Assembly (NCBI RefSeq): GCF_026157085.1
Contig: NZ_JANPVN010000001.1
Span: 930,001-994,000 of the forward strand
From: Sphingomicrobium arenosum
GTDB lineage: Bacteria; Pseudomonadota; Alphaproteobacteria; Sphingomonadales; Sphingomonadaceae
Direction: 5' to 3'
DNA: 64,000 nucleotides
Position 1 is the first letter of the stretch. Each line of letters starts with the position of its first letter. The position numbers and the translations under genes were made by a program. Shown here in pieces: positions 1-9,476 of the stretch. The notes under the pieces were generated by a model. The model was not told the origin of the DNA, searched no databases, and worked only from the letters and a program-made list of their open reading frames with translations.

Positions 1-242
1 AGACGCTCGACCGCCTCTCCGTCGAGCGCGCGGGCGATGAAGTGCATTTCCACGTCGCCGCGCGCAGCTTCCTCCACCACCAGGTTCGCTCGATGGTCGG
101 TACGCTCGCGCTCGTCGGCAAGGGACAATGGACTCCCGACGACGTGCGCGCCGCATTGGAAGCCAAGGACCGCCAGGCATTGGGCCTCAATGCGCCGCCC
201 GACGGTCTCTATTTCGTCGAAGCGCTCTACCCCGAGGACTGA
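1..242 (+). CDS. truA: tRNA pseudouridine synthase A, C-terminal fragment
   Basis: The last 79 codons of a truA gene enter from the left edge, in the frame beginning at base 3. TruA converts U38-U40 in the anticodon arm of many tRNAs to pseudouridine. The visible tail contains the family's C-terminal core [13 protein letters not shown] followed by a [12 protein letters not shown] end, which fits TruA closely. The stop TGA at 240-242 lies inside the 3' end of the convergent decarboxylase gene, giving a 16-base overlap. The start and catalytic Asp are outside the window. Confidence 0.9.
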   Translation, partial: TLDRLSVERAGDEVHFHVAARSFLHHQVRSMVGTLALVGKGQWTPDDVRAALEAKDRQALGLNAPPDGLYFVEALYPED

Positions 243-1462
243 GCCAGCATCTCCAGCGCCTTGGGCTGCGAGAGGAAGTCGTGCGGGCTCGCGGTCAGCC
301 CATAGGCGCCCGCACAGAAGATCGCGATATCGTCCCCGACCTGCGTGTCCGCCGGCATCATCACCTGGTCGCCCAGCAGGTCGAGCGGGGTGCATAGCCG
401 CCCCACCACGTTCATCGACACGCTGGCCTCCTCGGCGAAGCGCGTCGCATTGACGATGGGGTAATTGCGCCGGAGAAACTGCCCGAAATTGCCGGTCGCC
501 GCGAGCATGTGCTGGAGGCCCCCGTCGGTCACCGCGAAGGTCTGCCCCCCGCTCTTCTTGATGTCGAGGATGCGGGTCAGATAGACCCCCGCCTCGCCCA
601 CGAGCCAGCGCCCCAGTTCGACAATCAGCTTGGTGTCGGCGAACTCCTCGGGCAGCCCTTTCAATACCTGCCCCAGCCCTTCGCCGATCACCCGCAGCGA
701 CAGCGGCGTCTCGCCCGCATAATAAGGAATGCCGAACCCGCCGCCCAGATTGACCTCGGCGGGCATTTCGCCGGTCTTCTGCGTGATGTCGACGACCAGA
801 TCGAGCGTCGCCTTCTGCGCCGCCACAATGGCGTCTTCCGACAGGCTCTGCGATCCGGCGTAGACATGATAGCCGCGAAAATCGACCTGCTGGTCGATCA
901 GCCAGGCGACGAGGTTGGGGACCCGCTCGCTATCCACGCCAAAGGCCGAGGCGAGCCCGCCCATCTTCATTCCCGCACCTTTCAGCAGGAATGGCGGATT
1001 GACCCGCACCGCCACCTTGGGGCGGATACCGACATGGGTGGCGATATCGCACAATCGCTGCGCCTCGCCCTCGCTTTCGACATGGACGACCACGCCTGCG
1101 CGCAGCGCCGCCTCATGATCGGGCAGGCTCTTGCCCGGTCCCGCGAGCGACTTGGGCAGATCGTGATGCGCCACCCGCGCGATCTCGCCGCGCGAGGCGA
1201 GATCGAAGCCGTCGACCAACCCCGCCATCCGGTCGAGCAGCGGGCCGAAGGGATTGGCCTTGACCGCATAATGCAGCGCGAGTCGCTCGGGCATGGCAGC
1301 GCGAAAGGCCGCGACCTGGCGCTCGATCCGCTCCACGTCGTAGAGGAACAGCGGCGTCCCCCCCGCCTTCTCGACCCAATAGCCGACGGGATGCCGTTCG
1401 ATTTCGAGCGCGCCATTGGGCGCTGCCACAAAGCCCGCCGGAACTGCCCCCATTGCCTTCAC
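227..1462 (-). CDS. PLP-dependent decarboxylase, exosortase-A-associated type
   Basis: 411-residue protein of the fold-III ornithine/diaminopimelate/arginine decarboxylase family. Seen: HYAVKANP (PLP Lys about residue 68), a glycine-rich phosphate-binding stretch [21 protein letters not shown], and a C-terminal [12 protein letters not shown] active-site segment. It overlaps the upstream AMP-ligase by four bases (ATGA), so the two are translationally coupled. This pair next to a small acyl carrier protein matches my memory of the exosortase-A (PEP-CTERM) accessory set, where a PLP decarboxylase and an acyl-CoA ligase are fixed companions. The substrate is unknown. No exosortase gene is visible here. 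The alternative, plain lysA, is less likely given the partners and the [10 protein letters not shown] segment. Confidence 0.8.
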   Translation of the reverse strand: MKAMGAVPAGFVAAPNGALEIERHPVGYWVEKAGGTPLFLYDVERIERQVAAFRAAMPERLALHYAVKANPFGPLLDRMAGLVDGFDLASRGEIARVAHHDLPKSLAGPGKSLPDHEAALRAGVVVHVESEGEAQRLCDIATHVGIRPKVAVRVNPPFLLKGAGMKMGGLASAFGVDSERVPNLVAWLIDQQVDFRGYHVYAGSQSLSEDAIVAAQKATLDLVVDITQKTGEMPAEVNLGGGFGIPYYAGETPLSLRVIGEGLGQVLKGLPEEFADTKLIVELGRWLVGEAGVYLTRILDIKKSGGQTFAVTDGGLQHMLAATGNFGQFLRRNYPIVNATRFAEEASVSMNVVGRLCTPLDLLGDQVMMPADTQVGDDIAIFCAGAYGLTASPHDFLSQPKALEMLAQSSG

Positions 1463-2919
1463 TGCATCGCCTCCAACGCCTTGCGGTCGACCTTGCCGGT
1501 CGCCCCCTTGGGAAAGACGTCATGCCACAGGATATGCCGGGGCAAGAAGTGCGAAGGTGCGGCACGCCGAAAATGGGACATTAAAGCCGCGTCATCGCCA
1601 TCACCGACCACGTGCAACACGATCGCCCCCCCCAGCGCCGCGTCGGGCATGGCCGTCACTACCGCCTCGCGCACCCCCGCCGCGCCGAGCGCCACTTCCT
1701 CGACTTCGGTCGGGCTCAATCGGTTGCCCGACACCTTGATCATCGCATCGGCGCGCGAGCGGAAATAGAGAAGCCCCTCTTCATCGCGCACGAAGCGATC
1801 CCCCGACCACACCGCCGTGCCGCCATAGCGGCTATGCGCGGGCGCGGGACGGAAGCGCTCGGCGGTTTTCTCGGGGGCTTGCCAATAGCCCTGTGCCACC
1901 AGCGGCCCCGCTTGCACCAACTCGCCTTCCTCGCCCGGATTGCAGGGACTTCCGTCCTCGCGCACCACCATCAGCTCGGCATGCGGAATGGCCCTGCCGA
2001 CGCTGCCCCGATGCGTGTCGGCCAAGTCGGGATCGAGACTGGCGGCGCGGAAGGCTTCGGTGAGGCCGTACATGAGATGCACGCGCGCTTGCGGAAAACT
2101 CTCTTTCAGCTGGCGATAGAGCGGCTCGCTCATATGCCCGCCGGTATTGGTCAGCGTCCGAAGCTCTCTGCCCGCCTCGCCCCAGTCGAGTGCGACCAGC
2201 TGGTGCCACAAGGGCGGGATCCCGCCGAGATAATTGGCCCGGTGGCGCAGCACCGCCTTCTTCACGTCATTCGGCAGCAGATAGTCGAAGCCGATCGCGC
2301 AGCCCCCGCCGCGCCAGGTCGCGAGCAACTGGTTCTGCCCATAATCGAACGCCAGCGGCAGCACGGCCAGCGTCCGCGTCTCGGGCGTGATCGCGCTATA
2401 ATCCGCCACCGCCTCGGCCCCGAGCCACAGATTGGCATGGCTCAGCATCACTCCCTTGGGGGCACCCGTGGAACCCGAGGTGTAGAGCAAGGCGACGAGG
2501 CCGTCCGGATCATGATCCGACGCGCCCATCCCTGCGCCCTCCAAGGCCAGCGGATCGATCCAGCTCACCGGCACATCGCTGTCGACCGAGCGCGCGCGCA
2601 ATTCGTTGGCAAGCAGCAGCCGCGCCCCGCTGTCGGCGAGGATATACGCGACCTGGCGCGCTTTCAGCACCGGGTTGATCGGCACATGGACCAGCCCCGC
2701 CCGCGCCGCCGCCATGGGCATCAGGCAGGTCACCATGTCCTTGCCGCCATAGCTTGCCACTCGGTCGCCGGGCGCCAGCCCCTCATCGATCAGCCAGCGC
2801 GCCAGCCGCCCCACCGCCTGCTCCATCGCGCCATAGGTCAGCACCTCCTCGCCCAATTCGAGCGCGGGGGCTTCGGGCGCCCCGAAGCGGGTGAGATGAT
2901 CGAGCGGCTGTGCCTTCAT
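1459..2919 (-). CDS. AMP-dependent acyl-CoA synthetase/ligase, exosortase-A-associated type
   Basis: 486-residue member of the ANL adenylating family. In order: P-loop LLYTSGSTGAPKG (about residues 145-156), YGLTEAFRA, the hinge region YFRSRADAMIKVSGNRLSP, and the C-terminal catalytic lysine context PKGATGKVDRKAL. I chose the ATG at 2917-2919 (MKAQPLDHL) because the sequence upstream of it in frame overlaps the divergent ACP gene and does not look like protein. It probably loads an acyl or amino-acyl group onto the small carrier protein encoded 61 bases away on the other strand (inference). It is the first gene of a two-gene unit with the decarboxylase. Confidence 0.8.
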   Translation of the reverse strand: MKAQPLDHLTRFGAPEAPALELGEEVLTYGAMEQAVGRLARWLIDEGLAPGDRVASYGGKDMVTCLMPMAAARAGLVHVPINPVLKARQVAYILADSGARLLLANELRARSVDSDVPVSWIDPLALEGAGMGASDHDPDGLVALLYTSGSTGAPKGVMLSHANLWLGAEAVADYSAITPETRTLAVLPLAFDYGQNQLLATWRGGGCAIGFDYLLPNDVKKAVLRHRANYLGGIPPLWHQLVALDWGEAGRELRTLTNTGGHMSEPLYRQLKESFPQARVHLMYGLTEAFRAASLDPDLADTHRGSVGRAIPHAELMVVREDGSPCNPGEEGELVQAGPLVAQGYWQAPEKTAERFRPAPAHSRYGGTAVWSGDRFVRDEEGLLYFRSRADAMIKVSGNRLSPTEVEEVALGAAGVREAVVTAMPDAALGGAIVLHVVGDGDDAALMSHFRRAAPSHFLPRHILWHDVFPKGATGKVDRKALEAMQ

Positions 2920-2980
2920 GTCCTTCGCCCTAGCGTCAGTCTTGCGAAAAGCCCACGCCTTGACTATCGCCGCGCCCATC

Positions 2981-3277
2981 ATGAGCGCAGTCGAGCAACC
3001 CCAGGACGCCCAGAGCGATGCCGCCACGGTCGACGCCACCGTCGCCGACCTCCTCGTCGAGATCGTCGGTCTCGATGCCGATCAGGTGTCGCGCATGGAC
3101 GAGGCGTCCGAACTGTTCGGCGCGCTGCCCGAATTCGATTCGATGGCGGTGGCGCAGTTCCTGACCGCGCTGGAAGAGCGCCTCGGCGTCCTCATCGAGG
3201 ACGATGACGTCGACGCCGAGGACTTCCTCACCTACGGCCGCCTCATCGCCTTCGCGCGGCGACTGGCGCTGGGCTAG
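2981..3277 (+). CDS. Acyl carrier protein-like protein
   Basis: 98-residue acidic protein with the phosphopantetheine-site signature FDSMAVAQFL (Ser54; the family norm is DSL) on a four-helix ACP-sized chain. It is transcribed away from the ligase-decarboxylase pair with a 61-base shared promoter region. I infer that it carries the substrate activated by that ligase. The start at 2981 is preferred over upstream in-frame ATGs, which would run into the ligase gene. Its stop TAG shares the four-base palindrome CTAG with the stop of the convergent lipoprotein gene at 3274-3277. Confidence 0.75.
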   Translation: MSAVEQPQDAQSDAATVDATVADLLVEIVGLDADQVSRMDEASELFGALPEFDSMAVAQFLTALEERLGVLIEDDDVDAEDFLTYGRLIAFARRLALG

Positions 3278-4254
3278 CGCCGCGCCGTCACCGACCCGAC
3301 GGCTACCCAGCTTTCACCTTCGGCACCAAAGCTGTCGATCGCAAAGGAATAGCCTGCCTCGCGGCCCTGCGGACCGAAGAACCAGCCGCTGAAATTGGCG
3401 GCGCCCACCGCGCGATCCGATCCGAAGATCCCGCCGGAGAAGCTGGCGACGCTGCCGTCGATCGACGCTTCCCCGTAATAGGATCCGAGGTCGGTCCGCG
3501 TTTCCGACAGGCTGCCTCCCATGAATTGGCGTCCGACGAGATCGATGGTGGTGAGGATCTCGCCCGTCGACGGATTGGCGCTGAGCGTCACCACGCTCTC
3601 GCTCAGCTCATATTGGCCCGCCAAGGCCCCGCCTGTCACGAGCAACGTCCCCAACACCGAGAAGGCGCTGTATCGCAAGGTCGAGGTCGGGAGCGTGTCG
3701 TCGAGCCTGGTCGGCACGCCGAACACGCAGAAATAGTCCGACAAGGCGGCGTCGGGACGGGCGATCATGCGCGCGGTGCGAACATATTCCGGCGCCTGGC
3801 TCCCCAGAGCGCGCGCACCGATGGCGAAGCGCGTGTCGAAACCCTTGCCGTCGGCCTTGCGGTACACAGGCTCGCTGCTGGAAGACGTCGGACTCCGGTC
3901 GCTCGGCGAGAAGGTGTAGGAGAAGGGCGCATCGCTCGCCCCCTCGACCGTCCAGCTATCGCTATCGGCCAGATAGTCGATGTTGAGCGAACTGCCGACA
4001 TCGGGAAAGGCACCGAAACCGCTGGAAAGCCAGGGCTGCGAACCGTTGAAAAAGATGGTGCACGCGCTGTCGAACGAACGGTTGCCAGTCAGTTGCGCGA
4101 AGGTCGAATAGGTCGCTGGCGCGGGCGTCGGCGTCGGCGACGGCGACGGTTGAGAGACCGGCGGCGGGCTCGGCGCCTTCTCGCTTCCACCACCGCCACA
4201 AGCGGTGAGTGCGAGGACCATGAGGGAAGCGGAAAGGATCTGGATCGACTTCAT
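3274..4254 (-). CDS. Lipoprotein with TbpB-like beta-barrel C-terminus
   Basis: 326-residue protein. It has a type II signal peptide ending in the lipobox LTAC (Cys19), then a Gly run and a Ser/Pro/Thr linker to about residue 50, then a globular region. The C-terminal ~100 residues have the short-strand Gly-rich pattern with NFSGWFFGPQG and AGYSF that I associate with transferrin-binding-protein-B-like lipoprotein barrels. This class is anchored to the outer membrane, and some members bind host or environmental ligands; the ligand cannot be inferred here. The start at 4254 places the lipobox correctly. No Slam translocator or TonB receptor is adjacent. Confidence 0.7.
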   Translation of the reverse strand: MKSIQILSASLMVLALTACGGGGSEKAPSPPPVSQPSPSPTPTPAPATYSTFAQLTGNRSFDSACTIFFNGSQPWLSSGFGAFPDVGSSLNIDYLADSDSWTVEGASDAPFSYTFSPSDRSPTSSSSEPVYRKADGKGFDTRFAIGARALGSQAPEYVRTARMIARPDAALSDYFCVFGVPTRLDDTLPTSTLRYSAFSVLGTLLVTGGALAGQYELSESVVTLSANPSTGEILTTIDLVGRQFMGGSLSETRTDLGSYYGEASIDGSVASFSGGIFGSDRAVGAANFSGWFFGPQGREAGYSFAIDSFGAEGESWVAVGSVTARR

Positions 4255-4579
4255 GTCGCGACTTTCAAACGAAGGTGAAAACACGTCGCATCGATACGCC
4301 GCGCCCCGTGCAGCACGGAATTAAATTTGATCGAGCGCGCGGCCAGCCGCTGTGGCTGGAAAGTTTCACTTTAGCGTTGGATTTTGGCCATCGTGGAGCT
4401 TTGTTCCAAATCGGGTGACGTGTGGGTCACAACATTCGGGGGCGACTCGGGAAAAATGTGTCCGCCCTGCATCACCGAAGCGGACAAGCGTGATCCATCG
4501 GAAGGTCAACGCCCCCTTCATCGTCATTTTTCTTGGGATCGAGCGTCCGATGCAGCCGATGGACTGCACCATGCACCGT
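4255..4579. other. Intergenic region between trxB and the lipoprotein gene
   Basis: 325 bases without a convincing gene. It is more AT-rich than its surroundings near 4317-4330 and must hold the lipoprotein promoter (minus strand) and the trxB 3' end. A small perfect inverted repeat CCAGCC/GGCTGG sits at 4343-4348 and 4354-4359 with a 5-base loop, but no T-run follows on either strand. I cannot assign a confident promoter. Confidence 0.5.
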
Positions 4580-5584
<1,005 letters not shown>

Positions 5585-7219
5585 CTAGACGAGGCGGCTC
5601 TGCTCGAGCGCGGCCTCGATGAAGGAGGAGAAAAGCGGGTGCGGGTCGAACGGTCGGCTCTTCAGTTCGGGATGATATTGCACTCCGACGAACCAGTTCA
5701 GATCGGGCCGCTCGACGATTTCGGGCAGCCGCCCGTCGGGGCTCATCCCGGAGAAGACGAGCCCGCCCTTGGCGAGCTTGTCCATGTAATTGGCATTGAC
5801 TTCGTAGCGATGGCGGTGGCGTTCCGAGATGTCGGTCGTGCCATAAATCTCGGCGACCTTCGAATTGGGCGAGAGCTTGGCGTCATAGGCGCCAAGCCGC
5901 ATTGTGCCGCCAAGATCGCCCTCGGCGCTGCGCTGCTGAAGGCCCTCTTCGCTCATCCATTCGGTGATGAGCCCGATGATCGGTTCGCCCTGCTCGCCGA
6001 ATTCGCTGGTCGTCGCCTTCTCGATGCCCGCCTCGGTGCGCGCGGCTTCGATACAGGCCATCTGCATGCCGAGGCAGATGCCGAAGAAGGGAATGTTGCG
6101 CTTCTTGGCAAAGCTGATCGCGGCGATCTTGCCTTCCGACCCGCGCTCGCCGAAACCGCCGGGCACGAGGATGCCGTGCAGGGGTTCGAGCTGTGCGACG
6201 AGCGTCTCCTCGTCGCCCTCGAACAATTCGGCGTCGATCCACTTGATGTTGACCTTGCAGCGATTGGCAAAGCCGCCATGGACCAGCGCTTCGCGCAGGC
6301 TCTTATAGGCATCGGGCAGCGCGACATATTTGCCGACCACCCCGATCGTCACCTCGCCCTCGGGGTTGGAGATGCGGTCCTCGATGTCGCGCCAGGTGGC
6401 AAGATCGGGTTCGGGCGCATCGGTGATCCCGAAAGCGCCGAGCACCGCATCGTCGAGCCCCTCGTGATGATAGGCCATCGGCACGTCGTAGATCGAGCGC
6501 GCGTCCAGCGCCTGGATGACCGCGCTTTCGGCCACATTGCAGAAAAGCGCGATCTTGCGGCGCTCGTTGTCGGGCAACGGATGCTCCGAGCGGCACAGCA
6601 GCACGTCGGGCTGGATGCCATAGCCGGTCATCTCGCGCACGCTGTGCTGGGTCGGCTTGGTCTTCAACTCGCCCGCCGCCGCGATATAGGGGACGAGCGT
6701 GGTGTGAACGAAACAGACATTCTCGCGCCCGAGGTCGAAGCTCAGCTGCCTCAATGCCTCGATGAAGGGCAGGCTCTCGATATCGCCGATCGTGCCGCCG
6801 ATCTCGCAAATGACGAAATCGAGCCCGTCGATGTCGTTGACCGCAAATTCCTTGATCGCGTCGGTGACGTGCGGGACGACCTGCACGGTCGCGCCGAGAT
6901 AGTCGCCGCGCCGCTCCTTGGCGATGATCGTCTGGTAGATGCGCCCCGAGGTGACATTGTCGCTCTGATGCGCATCGACGCCGGTGAAGCGCTCGTAATG
7001 CCCGAGGTCGAGGTCGGTCTCGGCCCCGTCGTCGGTCACGAACACCTCGCCGTGCTGATACGGCGACATCGTCCCCGGATCCACGTTGAGATAGGGATCG
7101 AACTTACGATTGCGGACCTTGTAGCCACGCGCTTGCAGGAGGGCACCCAAGGAGGCTGCCAACAGACCTTTGCCGAGCGAGGAGACCACGCCGCCAGTTA
7201 CGAAAATAAACCGCGCCAT
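5585..7219 (-). CDS. pyrG: CTP synthase (glutamine-hydrolysing)
   Basis: 544-residue CTP synthase that aminates UTP to CTP using ATP and glutamine. The N-terminal synthetase domain starts [17 protein letters not shown]. The C-terminal class I glutamine amidotransferase domain contains [10 protein letters not shown], the nucleophile motif GICLGMQ and the His/Glu triad segment [10 protein letters not shown]. Full length, no anomaly. Upstream in the same direction lie secG (107 bases away) and tpiA, a familiar alphaproteobacterial order. Confidence 0.98.
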   Translation of the reverse strand: MARFIFVTGGVVSSLGKGLLAASLGALLQARGYKVRNRKFDPYLNVDPGTMSPYQHGEVFVTDDGAETDLDLGHYERFTGVDAHQSDNVTSGRIYQTIIAKERRGDYLGATVQVVPHVTDAIKEFAVNDIDGLDFVICEIGGTIGDIESLPFIEALRQLSFDLGRENVCFVHTTLVPYIAAAGELKTKPTQHSVREMTGYGIQPDVLLCRSEHPLPDNERRKIALFCNVAESAVIQALDARSIYDVPMAYHHEGLDDAVLGAFGITDAPEPDLATWRDIEDRISNPEGEVTIGVVGKYVALPDAYKSLREALVHGGFANRCKVNIKWIDAELFEGDEETLVAQLEPLHGILVPGGFGERGSEGKIAAISFAKKRNIPFFGICLGMQMACIEAARTEAGIEKATTSEFGEQGEPIIGLITEWMSEEGLQQRSAEGDLGGTMRLGAYDAKLSPNSKVAEIYGTTDISERHRHRYEVNANYMDKLAKGGLVFSGMSPDGRLPEIVERPDLNWFVGVQYHPELKSRPFDPHPLFSSFIEAALEQSRLV

Positions 7220-7325
7220 GGGGGTGTTGCCTTAGGCATGAGTGGGGCGATGTGGCAAGCGCTCGAATCGCTGCCACCGCTAAAAAAATGTCGAAAAGCG
7301 GGACGGGCCCGCTTTTGCGAACCTC

Positions 7326-7676
7326 TTACTGGGCGAGCGGGACGCCGTCTTCGGCGGGCGCTTCCGGCTCGGCAGGTGCCTCGCCCGGTGCAGCCTCGCC
7401 GGCCACCGGCGCGGTCTCGCCCGCAAGGCTGGTGTCGAGCCCGCGATCATCGTCGCGCGTCGCGGCGACAGCGGCGAGGATGATCGACATGGCGATGAAC
7501 AGCGTCGCGAGGATCGCGGTCGAGCGCGACAGGAAATCGGCCTTGCCGCGCGCGGTCATGACGCCCGCGCTCGACCCGCCGACGCCAAGCCCGCCGCCTT
7601 CCGAGCGCTGCATCAGGATCGCGCCCACGAGCGCGGCGGCGATCAGGGCCTGAACGACGAGAAGGAATTGGAACAT
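7326..7676 (-). CDS. secG: Protein translocase subunit SecG
   Basis: 116-residue membrane protein, an accessory subunit of the SecYEG translocon. It begins MFQFLLVVQALIAAALVGAILMQ (first membrane helix) followed by the family motif RSEGGGLGVGG, and a second helix lies around residues 52-72. The C-terminal ~40 residues form an Ala/Pro/Glu-rich tail, common in alphaproteobacterial SecG. The start at 7676 fits; a longer frame upstream is non-protein-like. Confidence 0.93.
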   Translation of the reverse strand: MFQFLLVVQALIAAALVGAILMQRSEGGGLGVGGSSAGVMTARGKADFLSRSTAILATLFIAMSIILAAVAATRDDDRGLDTSLAGETAPVAGEAAPGEAPAEPEAPAEDGVPLAQ

Positions 7677-7758
7677 GGGGTCAGCGTCTTTCTGTCTGGC
7701 AGGCGCAGGCGACGAGGATCGCCATCGATCCCTCGCTGCACCGAAATCTTCGCGCAGC

Positions 7759-7787
7759 GACCTAGCGAGGACGCAGCGCTTTTTCAA
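7759..7787 (-). promoter_or_regulatory. Possible sigma-70-type promoter for secG
   Basis: On the minus strand TTGAAA (7787-7782), a 17-base spacer, then TAGGTC (7764-7759), 83 bases before the secG ATG. The -35 match is fair and the -10 poor, so this is only a candidate. Confidence 0.25.
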
Positions 7788-7822
7788 TATGCTAGGCCGC
7801 CATCGCGGCCCCGCCACGAAGA

Positions 7823-7854
7823 AGGGCCGGCAACCCTCCCCGGGTACCGGCCCT
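7823..7854 (-). terminator. Terminator-like hairpin after the PRC-like gene
   Basis: Inverted repeat AGGGCCGG (7823-7830) / CCGGCCCT (7847-7854) with a 16-base loop, 30 bases after the stop at 7885. On the minus strand the second arm is followed by TTCTTC rather than a T-run, so it is a weak intrinsic terminator at best. Confidence 0.4.
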
Positions 7855-7884
7855 CCCCTTATGCCCTACGCTCTCGCGCGTGCC

Positions 7885-8463
7885 TTAGTTGGTGCCTTCG
7901 GCGCCCATGTCGTGACCGGCATGCGGGTCAGCCTCGGCTTCGGCCTGCACCTCTTCGGGGCGATCGACCGCACCGGCCATCAGGTCGGCGGCATTATAAA
8001 GCGCGATGGCGCCATTGGCATCCTTCTGGAGCCCGTCGACCGGGATACGGATGACCTTGTCGCCTTCGAGGGCGAGCTGGATGTAATCGGCACCCATTTC
8101 ATCGATGGTGGCGAATTCGACGCCATTGACGTCCTTGACGGCCTTGCCAACGGCGACCGAAGCTTCGGCGGCGGCCATGTTGGCATCGACGGCGGCGTTC
8201 AATTCAGCGGCGGTCATGCCGAACAGGAGCTTGCCTTCATGCGGCGTGAAGCTGTTGGCCGGAACCGGCACTTCGTGACGGTCGGTGCGCACGGTCACCA
8301 GCTGGTCGTCGGCCGCGATCACGGTGCCGACCATCCCGCCATTGGTGTCGACGACTTCCATCCCGGCGGTCACGCCCGCGGGCTGCGCGGCGGCAACGGC
8401 CGGCGCAAGAGGAGCCATGGCAACAAGAGCAGTGGCGGCAAAAGCAGTCTTCAGAAAATTCAT
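7885..8463 (-). CDS. Exported protein with two PRC-barrel-like repeats
   Basis: 192-residue secreted protein of unknown role. A Sec signal peptide (MNFLKTAFAATALVAM...) ends in an Ala-rich cleavage region near residue 26. Two similar beta-rich units follow, each with a G-x-x-V-x-D-x-x-G pattern (about residues 33-95 and 105-165), reminiscent of PRC-barrel folds, then a short acidic/His tail (DPHAGHDMG) that could bind metal. The start at 8463 is preferred to an ATG 24 bases upstream because it begins the signal peptide. It lies between tpiA and secG on the same strand. Confidence 0.65.
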   Translation of the reverse strand: MNFLKTAFAATALVAMAPLAPAVAAAQPAGVTAGMEVVDTNGGMVGTVIAADDQLVTVRTDRHEVPVPANSFTPHEGKLLFGMTAAELNAAVDANMAAAEASVAVGKAVKDVNGVEFATIDEMGADYIQLALEGDKVIRIPVDGLQKDANGAIALYNAADLMAGAVDRPEEVQAEAEADPHAGHDMGAEGTN

Positions 8464-8544
8464 GTGAACCTTTCCCTTTGAAATCATGTTGGTTTCTTAT
8501 CAAAACCTGCCTGAAGTCAGGCTGAATGGATGGCAAGACGGGCG

Positions 8545-9303
8545 TTAAGCTTTCACCCCCGCCGCCGCGGCATGCACGATCGGCATGAAATCGTCGGCCT
8601 CGAGGCTCGCGCCCCCGACCAGCGCACCATCGACCCCGTCGATGGCGAAAATCTCTTTCGCGTTCGAACCCTTCACCGACCCCCCATAGAGGATGCGGAT
8701 CGAGGCGGCGCCATCGCCATAGCGCTGCTCGAGCACCTGGCGGATGCGACCATGCATCGCGCCGATATCGCCCGTCGAGGGCACCTTGCCGGTCCCGATG
8801 GCCCAGATGGGCTCATAGGCGATCGACAGATGGATCGGCGCGGTGACGCGGTCGGGCAGCGAGGCTTCGAGCTGCTGGGCGACGACATTCAGCGCCTGGC
8901 CGGTCTCGCGCACCTTGTCGCTTTCGCCCACGCACAGGATCGTCTTCAGCCCCTCGTCGATCGCCAGTTCGGCCTTGGCGCGCACCTGCGCATCCGTCTC
9001 GCCGAGCATCTCGCGCCGCTCCGAATGGCCGACGATGGTGAGCTTGGCGCCCGCATCCTTGACCATCTTCACCGACACCGAACCGGTGAAGGCGCCCTTG
9101 GCCTCATGGTGCACGTCCTGCGCGCCGATGAGAAAGCCGGGGCTGGCCGAGACCGCACGGGTGATGAGCGTGGCCGGCACGCACAGCGCCACCAGCACCT
9201 CGGGGATCGTCTCGGTCTCGATCGAGACATGCGTGACCTGCCCGAGCTCCGCCCGGGTGCCGTGCATCTTCCAATTTCCGGCGACGAACGGTCGCTTTGC
9301 CAT
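8545..9303 (-). CDS. tpiA: Triosephosphate isomerase
   Basis: 252-residue TIM-barrel enzyme interconverting dihydroxyacetone phosphate and glyceraldehyde 3-phosphate. Catalytic residues are visible: Asn10/Lys12 in GNWKM, His93 in VGHSERR, Glu164 in AYEPIWAIGTG, and the phosphate-binding YGGSVKGSNA near the end. Normal length. It is divergent from the ppiD-like gene with a 173-base shared upstream region. Confidence 0.98.
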   Translation of the reverse strand: MAKRPFVAGNWKMHGTRAELGQVTHVSIETETIPEVLVALCVPATLITRAVSASPGFLIGAQDVHHEAKGAFTGSVSVKMVKDAGAKLTIVGHSERREMLGETDAQVRAKAELAIDEGLKTILCVGESDKVRETGQALNVVAQQLEASLPDRVTAPIHLSIAYEPIWAIGTGKVPSTGDIGAMHGRIRQVLEQRYGDGAASIRILYGGSVKGSNAKEIFAIDGVDGALVGGASLEADDFMPIVHAAAAGVKA

Positions 9304-9476
9304 GTCGGGGCCTCCCCACCCTTAACGTGAACGGAAAGGCCCTCTAGCAGCCCGCTCGCCTCGCTGACAAGTTCGCCACCCCTCGTTCGCGCGCTACAGT
9401 TGTTGAAACCTCCCGTGAGTGGCCCTAAAGCCGCAGGCGAACCCTTTCATCCGCCCCTCATCCAAGAGACCCATCC

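Noticed and set aside
4343..4359. Hairpin CCAGCC/GGCTGG as a terminator
   Set aside because: No T-run on either strand and not placed directly after a gene end.
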